Shown piece by piece: positions 8,049 to 16,277 of a stretch of DNA of 64,000 nucleotides; the first letter of the stretch is position 1; every line of letters starts with the position of its first letter. The stretch comes from Methanoregula sp. UBA471. GTDB lineage: Archaea > Halobacteriota > Methanomicrobia > Methanomicrobiales > Methanospirillaceae. The notes beneath the pieces are model-generated. The model worked only from the letters and a program-made list of their open reading frames with translations. It was not told the DNA's origin and made no database searches. The DNA lies in NCBI GenBank assembly GCA_002495065.1, contig DADT01000005.1, forward strand, positions 1-64,000, in the 5' to 3' direction. A program made the position numbers and the translations under genes.

Positions 8049-9341
8049 TCACCGCTGCCAGGGCGGGCGGCGCATAGGTGCGGTGATATCCCCGACAGTC
8101 TCACCCTCGCGCATCAGAGAAACCTGCGACCCCCGTATCAGTACCTCCGGGCAGCGGGGACGGCAGTTATATTGGGAGGACATGGCAAACCCGTACGCCC
8201 CGGCATCAAGGACCGCAATGATGTCGCCGGGAGCAAGCGGCGGGAGTTTCCGGTCTGCTGCAAGGATGTCTCCTGTTTCGCAGATGGGGCCCGTAACGGT
8301 GTATTCTGTGGTGAGCGGGGCCTCCGCTTTATTCGCAACGATGACCTCGTGATAGGCATCATACATTGCCGGGCGGATAAGCAGGTTGAATCCGGCATCA
8401 ACATTGGCAAATTGTTTATGTGCTGATTTTGTCGAGTTTACCCGTGTCAGGAGGACTGTCGAGTCAGCGACGAGAAAACGCCCGGGCTCAACCCAGAGTT
8501 CCGGCGTAATCCCGCAGGCTTCGAGGCCGGCCCTGAAAACCGGGACGACCCTTGCTGCATAGTCTTCCGGTGAGGGGGCAGGATCGGTGTCGTGGTGGTA
8601 AGGGATCCCGAGCCCTCCCCCGAGATCGATGAACTCGAGCTTCACACCCATGTCGGTGAGTTCCGATGCTATCCGCACCATTACTTCGGCTGCCCGAACG
8701 AAGGGTTCGATATCGAGGATCTGCGAACCGATGTGGCAGTGTATCCCGACCGGCTCGATGTTTTTACAGGCAAGAGCCTCCCGGTATGCAGCGGGGATCT
8801 CCCTGTGGGGAATGCCAAACTTGCTTGTCGCAAGCCCTGTTGCGATCTTCGGGTGCGTCGGGACTTCAAGGGCCGGGTTCACCCGGAACGCGATCTTGAC
8901 CGTTTTTCCCGCGGCTTTCGCGGCAGCATCGAGCTGGTGGAGTTCATCAAGTGAATCTACCGACACCTTCACCCCTTTTTCGATGGCAAGCCTGAGGTCG
9001 GCAGGTGTTTTGGAACTGCCATTGAAGAGAAGTTTTTCCGGTGCCATGCCGGCATCGAGCGCGAGGTGGAGTTCTCCTGAAGAGAAGACATCCGCTCCTG
9101 CACCGGCCCGGGCGAGTGCCCGTATTACGGCAAGGTTGCCATTTGCCTTCGCCGCAAAAAGCACCTGCACTTTCGGGTACCGTGCCCCGAGAGCTTTTTT
9201 ATAGCTCCCGAACTGCTCGACAACCCGGTCCTCACTGGTTACGTACAGCGGCGTCCCGAACTTCTCCGCAAGAGTGATACAGTCCAGTCCATTGATATAC
9301 AGGTGACCGTTTTTTATCGTCAGGTGGTGGGGGAGTTTCAC
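8049..9341 (-). CDS. lysA: Diaminopimelate decarboxylase
   Basis: PLP-dependent fold-III enzyme that decarboxylates meso-diaminopimelate to L-lysine. 430 residues. The PLP lysine is Lys65 in VLFAAKANGN. Also visible are GIHCHIGSQ (phosphate and substrate region), the GGGLGIPY loop, EPGRFLVADS, and the C-terminal GPICETGDIL and GAYGFAMSSQYN that complete the active site across the dimer. The start overlaps the dapL stop by 4 bases (ATGA), so the last two steps of lysine synthesis are coupled: DapL makes LL-DAP and LysA makes lysine. An epimerase gene is not in view. Confidence 0.97.
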   Translation of the reverse strand: MKLPHHLTIKNGHLYINGLDCITLAEKFGTPLYVTSEDRVVEQFGSYKKALGARYPKVQVLFAAKANGNLAVIRALARAGAGADVFSSGELHLALDAGMAPEKLLFNGSSKTPADLRLAIEKGVKVSVDSLDELHQLDAAAKAAGKTVKIAFRVNPALEVPTHPKIATGLATSKFGIPHREIPAAYREALACKNIEPVGIHCHIGSQILDIEPFVRAAEVMVRIASELTDMGVKLEFIDLGGGLGIPYHHDTDPAPSPEDYAARVVPVFRAGLEACGITPELWVEPGRFLVADSTVLLTRVNSTKSAHKQFANVDAGFNLLIRPAMYDAYHEVIVANKAEAPLTTEYTVTGPICETGDILAADRKLPPLAPGDIIAVLDAGAYGFAMSSQYNCRPRCPEVLIRGSQVSLMREGETVGDITAPMRRPPWQR

Positions 9342-10486
9342 AGGTCAAGCCTCCGCATCCGCTCCAGCGCTTCTTGTATCCGTGCAACCGGCCTCGTCAG
9401 GGCAAACCTTACGTATCCTTCCCCGCTGGAGCCAAAACCGATGCCAGGGGTTGCCACGATACCGGCTTCATTGAGCAGCTGTGCGGAAAAGGCCATACAA
9501 TCCCGTACCGGGAGCCAGACATAAAAGGTTGCTTTGGGTGATGGCACGTCAAAGCCCAGGTCCCGTAACCCTGAAATGAGGACGTCCCGGCGTTCCTGGT
9601 AGACCGAGCACGCCTCCCTGACACAGTCCTGTGGTCCCCGAAGAGCGGTGATCGCAGCCTGCTGTACTGCATTGAAGACTCCGGAGTCCACGTTGGTCTT
9701 GACCCGTCCCAGTCCTGCGAGTATCTCTGCATTGCCGACTGCCATGCCGATCCTCCAGCCGGTCATATTGTACGTCTTTGAAAGCGAGTGCATCTCGATG
9801 CCGACCTCATCTGCCCCCTGTGTCTCCAGGAATGAAGGGGCCCGGTAACCGTCGTACGCGATCTCGGAGTACGCATTATCCGAAACTACGACGATATCAT
9901 GCTCCCGTGCAAAGTCAACAGCCTCGCGGTAGAAGCCATCAGGTGCTACTGCCGCTGTCGGATTGTTCGGGTAGTTGATGAACATGAGCTTCGCAGCCTT
10001 TACGACATTTTTTGGGATATCGTCAAAGACTGGAACAAAATTATTTTCCCGTATCAGTGGCATCTCATGCACAATCCCCTCGGCAAAAAGGGTGCCGGTC
10101 CGGTATACAGGATAGCCCGGGCTCGGGGCGAGTACATAGTCGCCCGGGTTCACGAAGGCCTCCGCGATATGCGCGATACCGTCTTTGGAACCCATGAGGG
10201 CAATAACCTCTTTTGTCGGGTCGAGCTTTACGTTAAACCGGTTTTTATACCAGTCCGCTACGGCGCTCCGGTATGCCGGCATGCCGGAGTAGGAGGGGTA
10301 ATGGTGGTTTTCCGGATTCCCTGCTGCTTCGCAGAGCGATGTAACGATATGCTGCGGTGTGGGAAGGTCCGGATCTCCTACCCCGAGATCGATGATGTCA
10401 ACACCTTTTTTTTGTTGTTCAGCTTTCATCTCGTCGATCCGGGCAAAAAGGTACGGCGGGAGATTGCTCATGCGTGATGCGTACAT
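9338..10486 (-). CDS. dapL: LL-diaminopimelate aminotransferase
   Basis: Class I/II PLP aminotransferase of 382 residues that converts tetrahydrodipicolinate directly to LL-diaminopimelate, as in methanogens that lack the acylated pathway. It has the N-terminal PPYLFARIDEM, the glycine-rich DLGVGDPDLPTP, a NYPNNPTAA motif and the Schiff-base lysine in MHSLSKTYNMTGWRIG. The frame is open for 72 more codons upstream, but that stretch would overlap cutA on the other strand and has no family similarity. The ATG at 10486 (MYASRMSNLPPY) is therefore taken as the start. The next gene, lysA, overlaps by ATGA. Confidence 0.95.
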   Translation of the reverse strand: MYASRMSNLPPYLFARIDEMKAEQQKKGVDIIDLGVGDPDLPTPQHIVTSLCEAAGNPENHHYPSYSGMPAYRSAVADWYKNRFNVKLDPTKEVIALMGSKDGIAHIAEAFVNPGDYVLAPSPGYPVYRTGTLFAEGIVHEMPLIRENNFVPVFDDIPKNVVKAAKLMFINYPNNPTAAVAPDGFYREAVDFAREHDIVVVSDNAYSEIAYDGYRAPSFLETQGADEVGIEMHSLSKTYNMTGWRIGMAVGNAEILAGLGRVKTNVDSGVFNAVQQAAITALRGPQDCVREACSVYQERRDVLISGLRDLGFDVPSPKATFYVWLPVRDCMAFSAQLLNEAGIVATPGIGFGSSGEGYVRFALTRPVARIQEALERMRRLDL

Positions 10487-10594
10487 AGCTAATACCTGTT
10501 GGTGTCCGGTGTTTATGGTAATTACGCTCCCGTCAGGAGCAGTGTCTGATAGATTTCGTGATGGATAATTATGCTTATTAATCAGGAACAAAAA

Positions 10595-10684
10595 ATGACC
10601 CCTATGGAGACCGAGGGGGAAAATTACCGGAACATGACCGATCTTCTGGCAGTCCGTAAAGGAGCGAAAGGTGAGAGTGTATGA
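10595..10684 (+). CDS. Possible 29-residue small protein upstream of cutA
   Basis: A short open frame starts with ATG at 10595 (preceded by CAGGAA) and ends with TGA at 10682-10684, overlapping the cutA start codon as ATGA. The peptide begins MTPMETEGENYRNMTDLLAV and is hydrophilic. The overlap and an upstream Shine-Dalgarno-like AGGAA are what one expects of a coupled leader peptide. Without comparative data it could equally be chance in the dapL/cutA promoter region. Confidence 0.3.
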   Translation: MTPMETEGENYRNMTDLLAVRKGAKGESV

Positions 10685-11001
10685 GGTTGCCGGACGAGAC
10701 AATCGTGGTCTTCTCTACTGCGCCTCCCGATACATCTGAATCACTGGCAAAGATGCTGATCGACCAGCGTTTCGCTGCCTGCGTCAACGTGGTGCCGGTA
10801 CGTTCTTACTACCGGTGGAAAGGCAAGTCCTTCGATGAACAGGAACACCTGCTCATTGCCAAAACAACGCGGGAAAAAGCAGGGGAGGTTATTGCCGCAA
10901 TAAAGAGTCAGCATACCTACGAAACGCCCGAGATTATCGCGCTTCCGATTATTGACGGTTACCTCCCCTACCTTGAATGGGTGCGCCGGGAGACGCAGTG
11001 A
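10681..11001 (+). CDS. cutA: CutA1-type divalent ion tolerance protein
   Basis: 106-residue trimeric CutA1 family protein. The family signature is clear: TIVVFSTAPP at the N-terminus, RFAACVNVVPVRSYYRWKGK (with the conserved ACVN), EHLLIAKTT and ETPEIIALPIIDGYLPYLEWV at the C-terminus. Bacterial CutA is linked to copper tolerance, but the molecular role is unsettled. The start follows GGTGAG. The stop codon overlaps the ATG of the next gene (TGATG at 10999-11003), so cutA and the FdhD-like gene are likely co-translated. Confidence 0.95.
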   Translation: MRLPDETIVVFSTAPPDTSESLAKMLIDQRFAACVNVVPVRSYYRWKGKSFDEQEHLLIAKTTREKAGEVIAAIKSQHTYETPEIIALPIIDGYLPYLEWVRRETQ

Positions 11002-11741
11002 TGGCTCTTAACTATCACCGGGCGATCCAGGTCAGGAACGGGGTATCGGAAGGAATTGACGAAGCAATCGTGATCGAGGACAGGTTCCGGATATTTTTTA
11101 ATGATTACCCGATTGCAGACATGGTCGCGAGTCGTGACCAGCTCCGGGAGCTCGGTGCAGGCTTTGTTATTACGGAAGGTATTACCCGCTGCGTTGATAA
11201 AGTCAGTCTTGATGGGGAGAATATCCTTGTGTACTCTGATACCGGTTGTGATGCACCACGCTCAAAAAAGGTGGTAGGATCATCGGGAGGAGTCAGTATC
11301 CTCAGCGAACCCGTGCCCGTCTCATCTGACATCAGAATCACTCCGGAAGATGTGTTTTCCTTTACCCGTGAGATCGAGACTGAAGAGTGGCGTAAGACCG
11401 GTGCAGTCCATTGTTCGGTGCTTTTCAGCGGACGCAGGTGTGTCGTAAAGAGCAGTGATGTGGGAAGGCACAATACCGTTGACAAGGTCGTTGGTCATGC
11501 CATCCTTCACGGGATCGATCTTTCCGGGTGTGTGATCGGCTGTACGGGAAGACAGCCTGCCGGCATGGTTAAAAAGAACGCAAACGCCGGGATTCCCGTG
11601 GTAATCTCCCGTGCCGCTTCGACAGATAAAGGAATCGAGACTGCCAATGCAGCCGGTATTACTCTCATATGTTTTTCACGGGGTGACCGGTTTACCATCT
11701 ATACCCACCCCGGGCGCATTGATGGTATATCAGGTGGGTGA
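11001..11741 (+). CDS. FdhD-like protein lacking the active-site cysteines
   Basis: 246 residues from the ATG that overlaps the cutA stop. The FdhD family is recognised by SSDVGRHNTVDKVVGHAIL, the CTGRQPAGMVKKNANAGIPVVISRAAST block and the C-terminal GDRFTIYTHPGRI. Genuine FdhD is a sulfurtransferase that activates the molybdenum cofactor of formate dehydrogenase using cysteines in a CxxC-type loop. Here that loop reads GSSGGVS (about residues 93-99), so no cysteine is present. A second FdhD homologue at 57.6-58.4 kb keeps one cysteine there. This copy may bind cofactor without transferring sulfur, or do something else; it precedes the methanogen-specific DUF1890/1894 pair. Confidence 0.85.
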   Translation: MALNYHRAIQVRNGVSEGIDEAIVIEDRFRIFFNDYPIADMVASRDQLRELGAGFVITEGITRCVDKVSLDGENILVYSDTGCDAPRSKKVVGSSGGVSILSEPVPVSSDIRITPEDVFSFTREIETEEWRKTGAVHCSVLFSGRRCVVKSSDVGRHNTVDKVVGHAILHGIDLSGCVIGCTGRQPAGMVKKNANAGIPVVISRAASTDKGIETANAAGITLICFSRGDRFTIYTHPGRIDGISGG

Positions 11742-11805
11742 TGCACAAGATTATTGCCTGTGGCTGATGTAATGGAATGAGTACAAACGGCAGGAACTGG
11801 TCAAT

Positions 11806-12279
11806 TTGTCAGGTGAACCAACAACTCCTTCGGGAACTGCGCTCCTGGTGCTTGGGTGCCCGCAGGTGCCCGTACAGACAAGCATCGCATTATATCTGAT
11901 TAACCGCCTCAAAAAATCAGGTGTTGTACCTGTTGTTGCCGGCAATAAATCGGCAAATACGCTTCTGGTCATCGCGGACCCCGACCGTCACTACCTGGGA
12001 GAGGTGATTGATCTCGACCGCACGGTAGCTCTGATCTCCGAGAAGAAACGGGATTTTGACCGCTGCTTTGTTTTCATCCACAACGATGCCGGCATCAGCT
12101 ATGCAGCGACCATGGGTGCAATCTCGAAGGCGAAATTATTCGTCCTTATTTACGGGGAGCATTATGATGACCTGGTAAAGCAGGTTGACTTTCCCTGCAC
12201 AATAATTGCGGCAAAAGCCGTGCATAACCCGATGCCCCTGAAAAAAGCGATTGATGAGGTAAAACCATGGGCTGCGTAG
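11806..12279 (+). CDS. DUF1890 family protein (methanogen conserved)
   Basis: 157 residues from a TTG at 11806; the only upstream in-frame ATG is closed by a stop. A Rossmann-like opening, TALLVLGCPQVPVQTSIALYL, is followed by alternating strands and helices, a central FVFIHNDAGISYAATM and AKAVHNPMPLKKAIDE near the end. This matches the DUF1890 family found in methanogens, of unknown function. It overlaps the next gene by 13 bases, and the two families commonly occur together. The neighbourhood (FdhD-like, CutA) hints at a metal or molybdopterin context, but that is guesswork. Confidence 0.75.
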   Translation: MSGEPTTPSGTALLVLGCPQVPVQTSIALYLINRLKKSGVVPVVAGNKSANTLLVIADPDRHYLGEVIDLDRTVALISEKKRDFDRCFVFIHNDAGISYAATMGAISKAKLFVLIYGEHYDDLVKQVDFPCTIIAAKAVHNPMPLKKAIDEVKPWAA

Positions 12280-12542
12280 AGTCAATGAACTATGAAATTC
12301 TCATGCGGGACGCATCGTTCAGGGAATGCAGGGACTATATCAAACAACATTTTAAGGAGTCTATCGATGTCCAGCCGGGGTTCAAAATTTTTGACGTCTA
12401 CCTCATCGGAGTTCCCCCGATTGCCATAGGACTCGATGCGGATTTTATCGTCTTCCCGTACACAAAACCCTGCCATGGCACGTTCCTTCTCCGGGTTGAG
12501 GATACCGCAGAGGCGGCCCGTTTACGCACGCTGAAAAAGTGA
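12267..12542 (+). CDS. DUF1894 family protein (methanogen conserved)
   Basis: 91 residues beginning MGCVESMNYEILMRDASF and rich in hydrophobic strands (KIFDVYLIGVPPIAIGLDADFIVFPYTKPCHGTFLLRV). It fits the DUF1894 family, which accompanies DUF1890 in methanogens. The ATG at 12267 has GAGGT seven bases upstream and overlaps the end of DUF1890; the ATG at 12285 (MNYEIL) is a weaker alternative. The function is unknown. Cys3 and Cys74 are the only cysteines. An inverted repeat follows just after the stop. Confidence 0.72.
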   Translation: MGCVESMNYEILMRDASFRECRDYIKQHFKESIDVQPGFKIFDVYLIGVPPIAIGLDADFIVFPYTKPCHGTFLLRVEDTAEAARLRTLKK

Positions 12543-12543
12543 G

Positions 12544-12624
12544 CGGGCAAAGATATACACAAAGAGTGCAGACATCGGGGAGATACATATTCCGGAGGAT
12601 CAGATACGTGGCATTCTTTGCCCG
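12544..12624. repeat. Ten-base inverted repeat downstream of DUF1894
   Basis: CGGGCAAAGA (12544-12553) is repeated inverted as TCTTTGCCCG (12615-12624), 61 bases apart, in the 185-base gap between the DUF1894 gene and the response regulator. It could form a long-loop stem in the DUF1894 3' untranslated region or mark a small RNA. No T-tract follows, so it is not a convincing terminator. Confidence 0.3.
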
Positions 12625-12727
12625 ATCAGGCTATGACAAGATCATCAATTCTGGAAATAATGGGCATATTATGCCAGAGTTTATAGTGGATAAAACATGA
12701 ATCACTACAGATCAGGAGGACTTTCTG

Positions 12728-13123
12728 ATGTCGGCCAGAGGTAAGGTACTTGTTATGGATGACGAGCAGATCATCCTCGACATGACCCGCGAAGTCCTGA
12801 AATTTCTTGATTACGATGTCATGTTTGCAAAAGACGGGCTGGCTGCAATCGATCTCTATTCCCGGGAGAAGGCTGCGGGTGCTCCGTTCGATGTCGTCAT
12901 TCTCGATCTTTCCGTCCCGTCAGGGCTTGGCGGCAAGGAGACGATTGTGCAGCTCAGGAAAATCGATCCCGGTGTGAAAGCCGTGATATCAAGCGGATAT
13001 TCGGAGGATCCCGCGGTCAGGGATTTTTCAAACCACGGTTTTGATGAGAAACTGACAAAACCTTATAAAATACATGACCTGAAGAACATGCTTGAACAGA
13101 TCATGAATAAACCGCGGGCATAA
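12728..13123 (+). CDS. Stand-alone response regulator receiver protein
   Basis: 131 residues, a single receiver (REC) domain without an output domain. The acidic pocket is MDDE (Asp11, Asp12), the phospho-acceptor is Asp60 in VVILDLSVPSG, the switch serine is Ser88 or Ser89 in VISSGYS, and the signalling lysine is Lys111 in LTKPYK. The ATG follows a strong AGGAGG. No histidine kinase lies beside it, so its partner is encoded elsewhere; lone REC proteins of this type in methanogens usually belong to PAS-kinase networks. A T-rich tract (TATTTTTTATA near 13138-13148) follows. Confidence 0.93.
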   Translation: MSARGKVLVMDDEQIILDMTREVLKFLDYDVMFAKDGLAAIDLYSREKAAGAPFDVVILDLSVPSGLGGKETIVQLRKIDPGVKAVISSGYSEDPAVRDFSNHGFDEKLTKPYKIHDLKNMLEQIMNKPRA

Positions 13124-13681
13124 TGCACGGGAACCCTTATTTTTTATACACATGACTTCCGGTTTCCAGAATGGATCCTTTAAATGTCTTCTTTTGCTGC
13201 CTATGGCACACAACATTCTCATCATGCTGTAATTTTTACGATTTTGTACTGGCGCTCGTTGTCACCGATGGTTGCCCGGTGAATCTGCAGCAGACGGCAG
13301 ATATACTATCAAAAAATTCCAGGGGAACCGATACCGAATCATCCGTCGCACAATATATGAGTTTTCCCGTCGGCTCATGATGCAGTACCTTGGCAAAGGG
13401 AAAACCGACTCCTCCAATACGGCTCAAAGGCATTTTCTCGCTATTATACCGCCGTCTACCCGATATATCGACAGCACTAATGTGCACATACATATCCCGA
13501 TCGTGACTGACCGGAAAAGACCCCGGAGATAAAATATCTGACCAGAATTTTACCCGACTCTTTTGATGAGCTGTGTTTTGTATGGCAAAAGCGGTCTTTC
13601 CTCGCTTTAAAGAGAACTCCGGATATCCTGTATGCCAACGTATTTACCCCTGCAGAAATATCAGAACATACAGGAGGTTTC
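13124..13681. other. Intergenic region without a supported gene
   Basis: 558 bases between the response regulator and the oxidoreductase. Short frames exist on both strands, but none has a ribosome-binding site plus a convincing protein. I see a T-rich tract near the start and the AGGAGG of the next gene at the end (13671-13676), and no tRNA or repeat. Confidence 0.5.
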
Positions 13682-15334
13682 ATGAAAAACGTATCTGTGC
13701 TGATTGGAGGAAAAGCGGGTGATGGTATCAACAGTGCAGGAGCCCTGGTTGCCCAGCTGCTCAACCATATCGGCTACCATATTTACCTGTATTTTGATTA
13801 CCCCTCGCTTATCCGGGGCGGGCATAATTTTGCCATCATACGTGGTTCGGACGAAAGCATCGGGACCTGCTGGAAGACCCTTGATTTCCTGCTTGCGCTC
13901 AACAGTGAAACCGTGGAGAAGCACAGGGACAAATGTACGAATGAAACTGCGATCATATCCAATGCGGATCAGGTGAAATCTGCAGGTCAGGGTATTCCGG
14001 TGAAAGCAGTGCTGGCGGGCGTTAATGCCCCGGCCATCATGGGCAACTCGGCAATTATCGGGGGATTTGCCAGGACAGCGGGAATTGAATGGAATGTTGT
14101 TGAAGATGTCTTTAAAAAGCATATTCCCAAAGGAGTCGATCTTAACCTGAAGGTGGCAAAAGCTGCATATGATCAGCTTGAAACCGTACACCCTGTCAGC
14201 AGGGGTATAAAACCTCCCTATCCGCTCCTCACGGGAAATGAGGCAATCGGGCTGGGTATGGTAAACGGAGGGCTTGATGCCTATGTCTCGTACCCCATGA
14301 CTCCCTCCTCAAGCCTGCTCCATTTCTTTGCCGAAGAAAAAGAGAAGCTCGGCATTACCGTGGTGCATCCCGAAAGCGAGATCGCGGTAATCCTCATGGC
14401 TCTGGGATTTGCATACACGGGCAAACGGTCAGCTGTCGGTACTTCCGGGGGTGGGTTCTGCCTGATGACAGAAAGTCTGTCTCTTGCGGGAATGGCAGAA
14501 ATGCCCCTCACCCTCCTTGTTTCCCAGCGGACCGGCCCTTCAACCGGACTGCCTACCTATACCGGCCAGTCTGACCTTCACTTCGTCCTTAATGCAGGTC
14601 AGGGAGAATACCCGCGGCTGATTGTTGCTCCCGGAGATGCACGGGAAGCATTGTACTGGTCAGAGGTGGCAATGAATATGGCATGGAAATTTCAGATCCC
14701 CGCATTCATCCTGTCCGATAAAACCCTTTCCGAAGGGACATACAGCGTGGATCCTGCTGCAATTTCTGAACCAGAGAGGGGGGACTCGCCACGCTGGGCT
14801 GGCACTGCGCCCTATCTCCGTTACGCAGATGTTCCGGGAGGTGTCTCACCGCTTGCTTTTCCCGGCATGAAAGATGCAGTGGTCAGGGCAAACAGTTATG
14901 CACATGACGAAGCGGGCATTACCACTGAAGATGCACCCACAGTCACCCGGATGACTGACAAACGCCTCCGCAAGGGAGGAATGCTGGCTGATGAGATGCG
15001 GGGTTATCCCGGCGTCAGTGTATCCGGCATTCCCGGTTCCTCTACCGCACTGTTCTGCTGGGGCTCGACAAAAGGGGTGTGCAATGAAATTGCGGCACTT
15101 CTCGGTCTGCGGGTAGTCCGGCCCGTAGTGCTCTCCCCGTTCCCCGTGGATCAACTGAAAGAAGCAATAACCGGGGTCAGGAAGCTGATCTCGGTAGAAG
15201 AGAATGCAACGGCACAACTGGCTGCACTCGCAGAGCGGTATGGGATCGTTGCCGACGAAAAAATCCTGCGGTATGACGGGCGTCCTTTCCTTCCGGATGA
15301 CCTGCTGGTCAAGGTAAAGGAGATGGTCGTATGA
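13682..15334 (+). CDS. 2-oxoacid:ferredoxin oxidoreductase, fused gamma-alpha subunit
   Basis: 550 residues. The N-terminal 185 form the gamma domain (SVLIGGKAGDGINSAGALVAQ, then DYPSLIRGGHNFAIIRGSD). The rest is the alpha domain with TGNEAIGLGMVNGGLDAYVSYPMTPSS and SQRTGPSTGLPT. Such gamma-alpha fusions occur in Sulfolobus-type and 2-oxoglutarate-type enzymes. The enzyme interconverts a 2-oxoacid and acyl-CoA with ferredoxin as electron carrier; in methanogens the role is usually reductive synthesis of 2-oxoacids. A strong AGGAGG precedes the ATG, and the stop overlaps the beta subunit by 4 bases. No separate ferredoxin-like delta subunit is present. Substrate cannot be fixed from sequence alone. 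Confidence 0.93.
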   Translation: MKNVSVLIGGKAGDGINSAGALVAQLLNHIGYHIYLYFDYPSLIRGGHNFAIIRGSDESIGTCWKTLDFLLALNSETVEKHRDKCTNETAIISNADQVKSAGQGIPVKAVLAGVNAPAIMGNSAIIGGFARTAGIEWNVVEDVFKKHIPKGVDLNLKVAKAAYDQLETVHPVSRGIKPPYPLLTGNEAIGLGMVNGGLDAYVSYPMTPSSSLLHFFAEEKEKLGITVVHPESEIAVILMALGFAYTGKRSAVGTSGGGFCLMTESLSLAGMAEMPLTLLVSQRTGPSTGLPTYTGQSDLHFVLNAGQGEYPRLIVAPGDAREALYWSEVAMNMAWKFQIPAFILSDKTLSEGTYSVDPAAISEPERGDSPRWAGTAPYLRYADVPGGVSPLAFPGMKDAVVRANSYAHDEAGITTEDAPTVTRMTDKRLRKGGMLADEMRGYPGVSVSGIPGSSTALFCWGSTKGVCNEIAALLGLRVVRPVVLSPFPVDQLKEAITGVRKLISVEENATAQLAALAERYGIVADEKILRYDGRPFLPDDLLVKVKEMVV

Positions 15335-16182
15335 CAGGACGGCAGATCATAACCGATACACAGAATACCTGGTGCCCGGGCTGTGGAAATTTCGCTATCC
15401 AGCATACCCTGAAAAATATCCTCACCGAAATTGAGCAGAGCGGAAAGTCACTTGATGATGTCGTGCTGGTGACCGGTATCGGTTGCCACGCAAAGATCGC
15501 CGATTATCTCAATATCAACACCTTTTACTCTATTCATGGTCGTACCCTCCCGGTGGCAACCGCCATCAAGCTTGGCAACCCGCACCTCACGGTCATCTGC
15601 TGTTCCGGTGACGGTGATTCGTACGCGGAGGGGCTCGACCACCTGATCTTTGCGGCTAAACGCAATATTGACATAACCCTGATTGTCCATAACAACCGGG
15701 TGTATGGGCTCACGACCGGTCAATATACTCCGACATCACCCCTTGGATTTAAGGGAAAATCCACTCCTTCGGGTACTGCAGAATATCCGTTCAATCCGGT
15801 CGAGCTGATGCTTGCAAGCGGGGCGACTTACGTCGCACGGGGGTATACGAAGAATATGGAACTTTTAAAGAACCTGATAAAGGAGGGCATGGCGCACAGG
15901 GGTTTTGCGTTCATCGATGTTCTCCAGATCTGCGCGACGTTCTTTCCCGTCGCTGATTACTATACGCCCCGGGTATACGAACTATCAGATCATGACCGGA
16001 GCAGCTTTGAAGCAGCGTGCATAAAAGCACGTGAATGGGATTACAGCAGGGACTCACTGATCGCTCTCGGCACATTTTTCCAGCGCTCGCTCCCCTGCTT
16101 CGATGATACCATGGCTGTTAAGGGAATGGAACAAAAAGATCGCCGGCAGGCTGTGCGGGACCTTTTATTGACTAAGTCCTGA
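15331..16182 (+). CDS. 2-oxoacid:ferredoxin oxidoreductase, beta subunit
   Basis: 283-residue TPP-binding subunit. It has the N-terminal cysteine motif TWCPGCGNF (part of the [4Fe-4S] site), the TPP and Mg2+ motif CCSGDGDSYAEG followed by HNNRVYGLTTGQ, and the loop PTSPLGFKGKSTPSG typical of the 2-oxoglutarate and general 2-oxoacid branch. A later pair of cysteines (VLQICATFFP) fits the final cluster ligand. It is translationally coupled to the gamma-alpha subunit. The two subunits together make a complete catalytic heterodimer of the two-subunit type. Confidence 0.95.
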   Translation: MTGRQIITDTQNTWCPGCGNFAIQHTLKNILTEIEQSGKSLDDVVLVTGIGCHAKIADYLNINTFYSIHGRTLPVATAIKLGNPHLTVICCSGDGDSYAEGLDHLIFAAKRNIDITLIVHNNRVYGLTTGQYTPTSPLGFKGKSTPSGTAEYPFNPVELMLASGATYVARGYTKNMELLKNLIKEGMAHRGFAFIDVLQICATFFPVADYYTPRVYELSDHDRSSFEAACIKAREWDYSRDSLIALGTFFQRSLPCFDDTMAVKGMEQKDRRQAVRDLLLTKS

Positions 16183-16277
16183 TCCGATTATCCTCATACA
16201 TTTTTGTCTCATGAGATATCCACTACAATACACAAAACAGATGGCAACAACATTCTTTTGCGAAGGATACCGGGCAC

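Noticed and set aside
10487..10702. N-terminal extension of dapL by 72 codons
   Set aside because: No family similarity, runs across the promoter and start of cutA; the ATG at 10486 gives the normal N-terminus.
13171..13532. Short open frames between the response regulator and the oxidoreductase
   Set aside because: Overlapping frames on both strands with untypical composition and no start signals.
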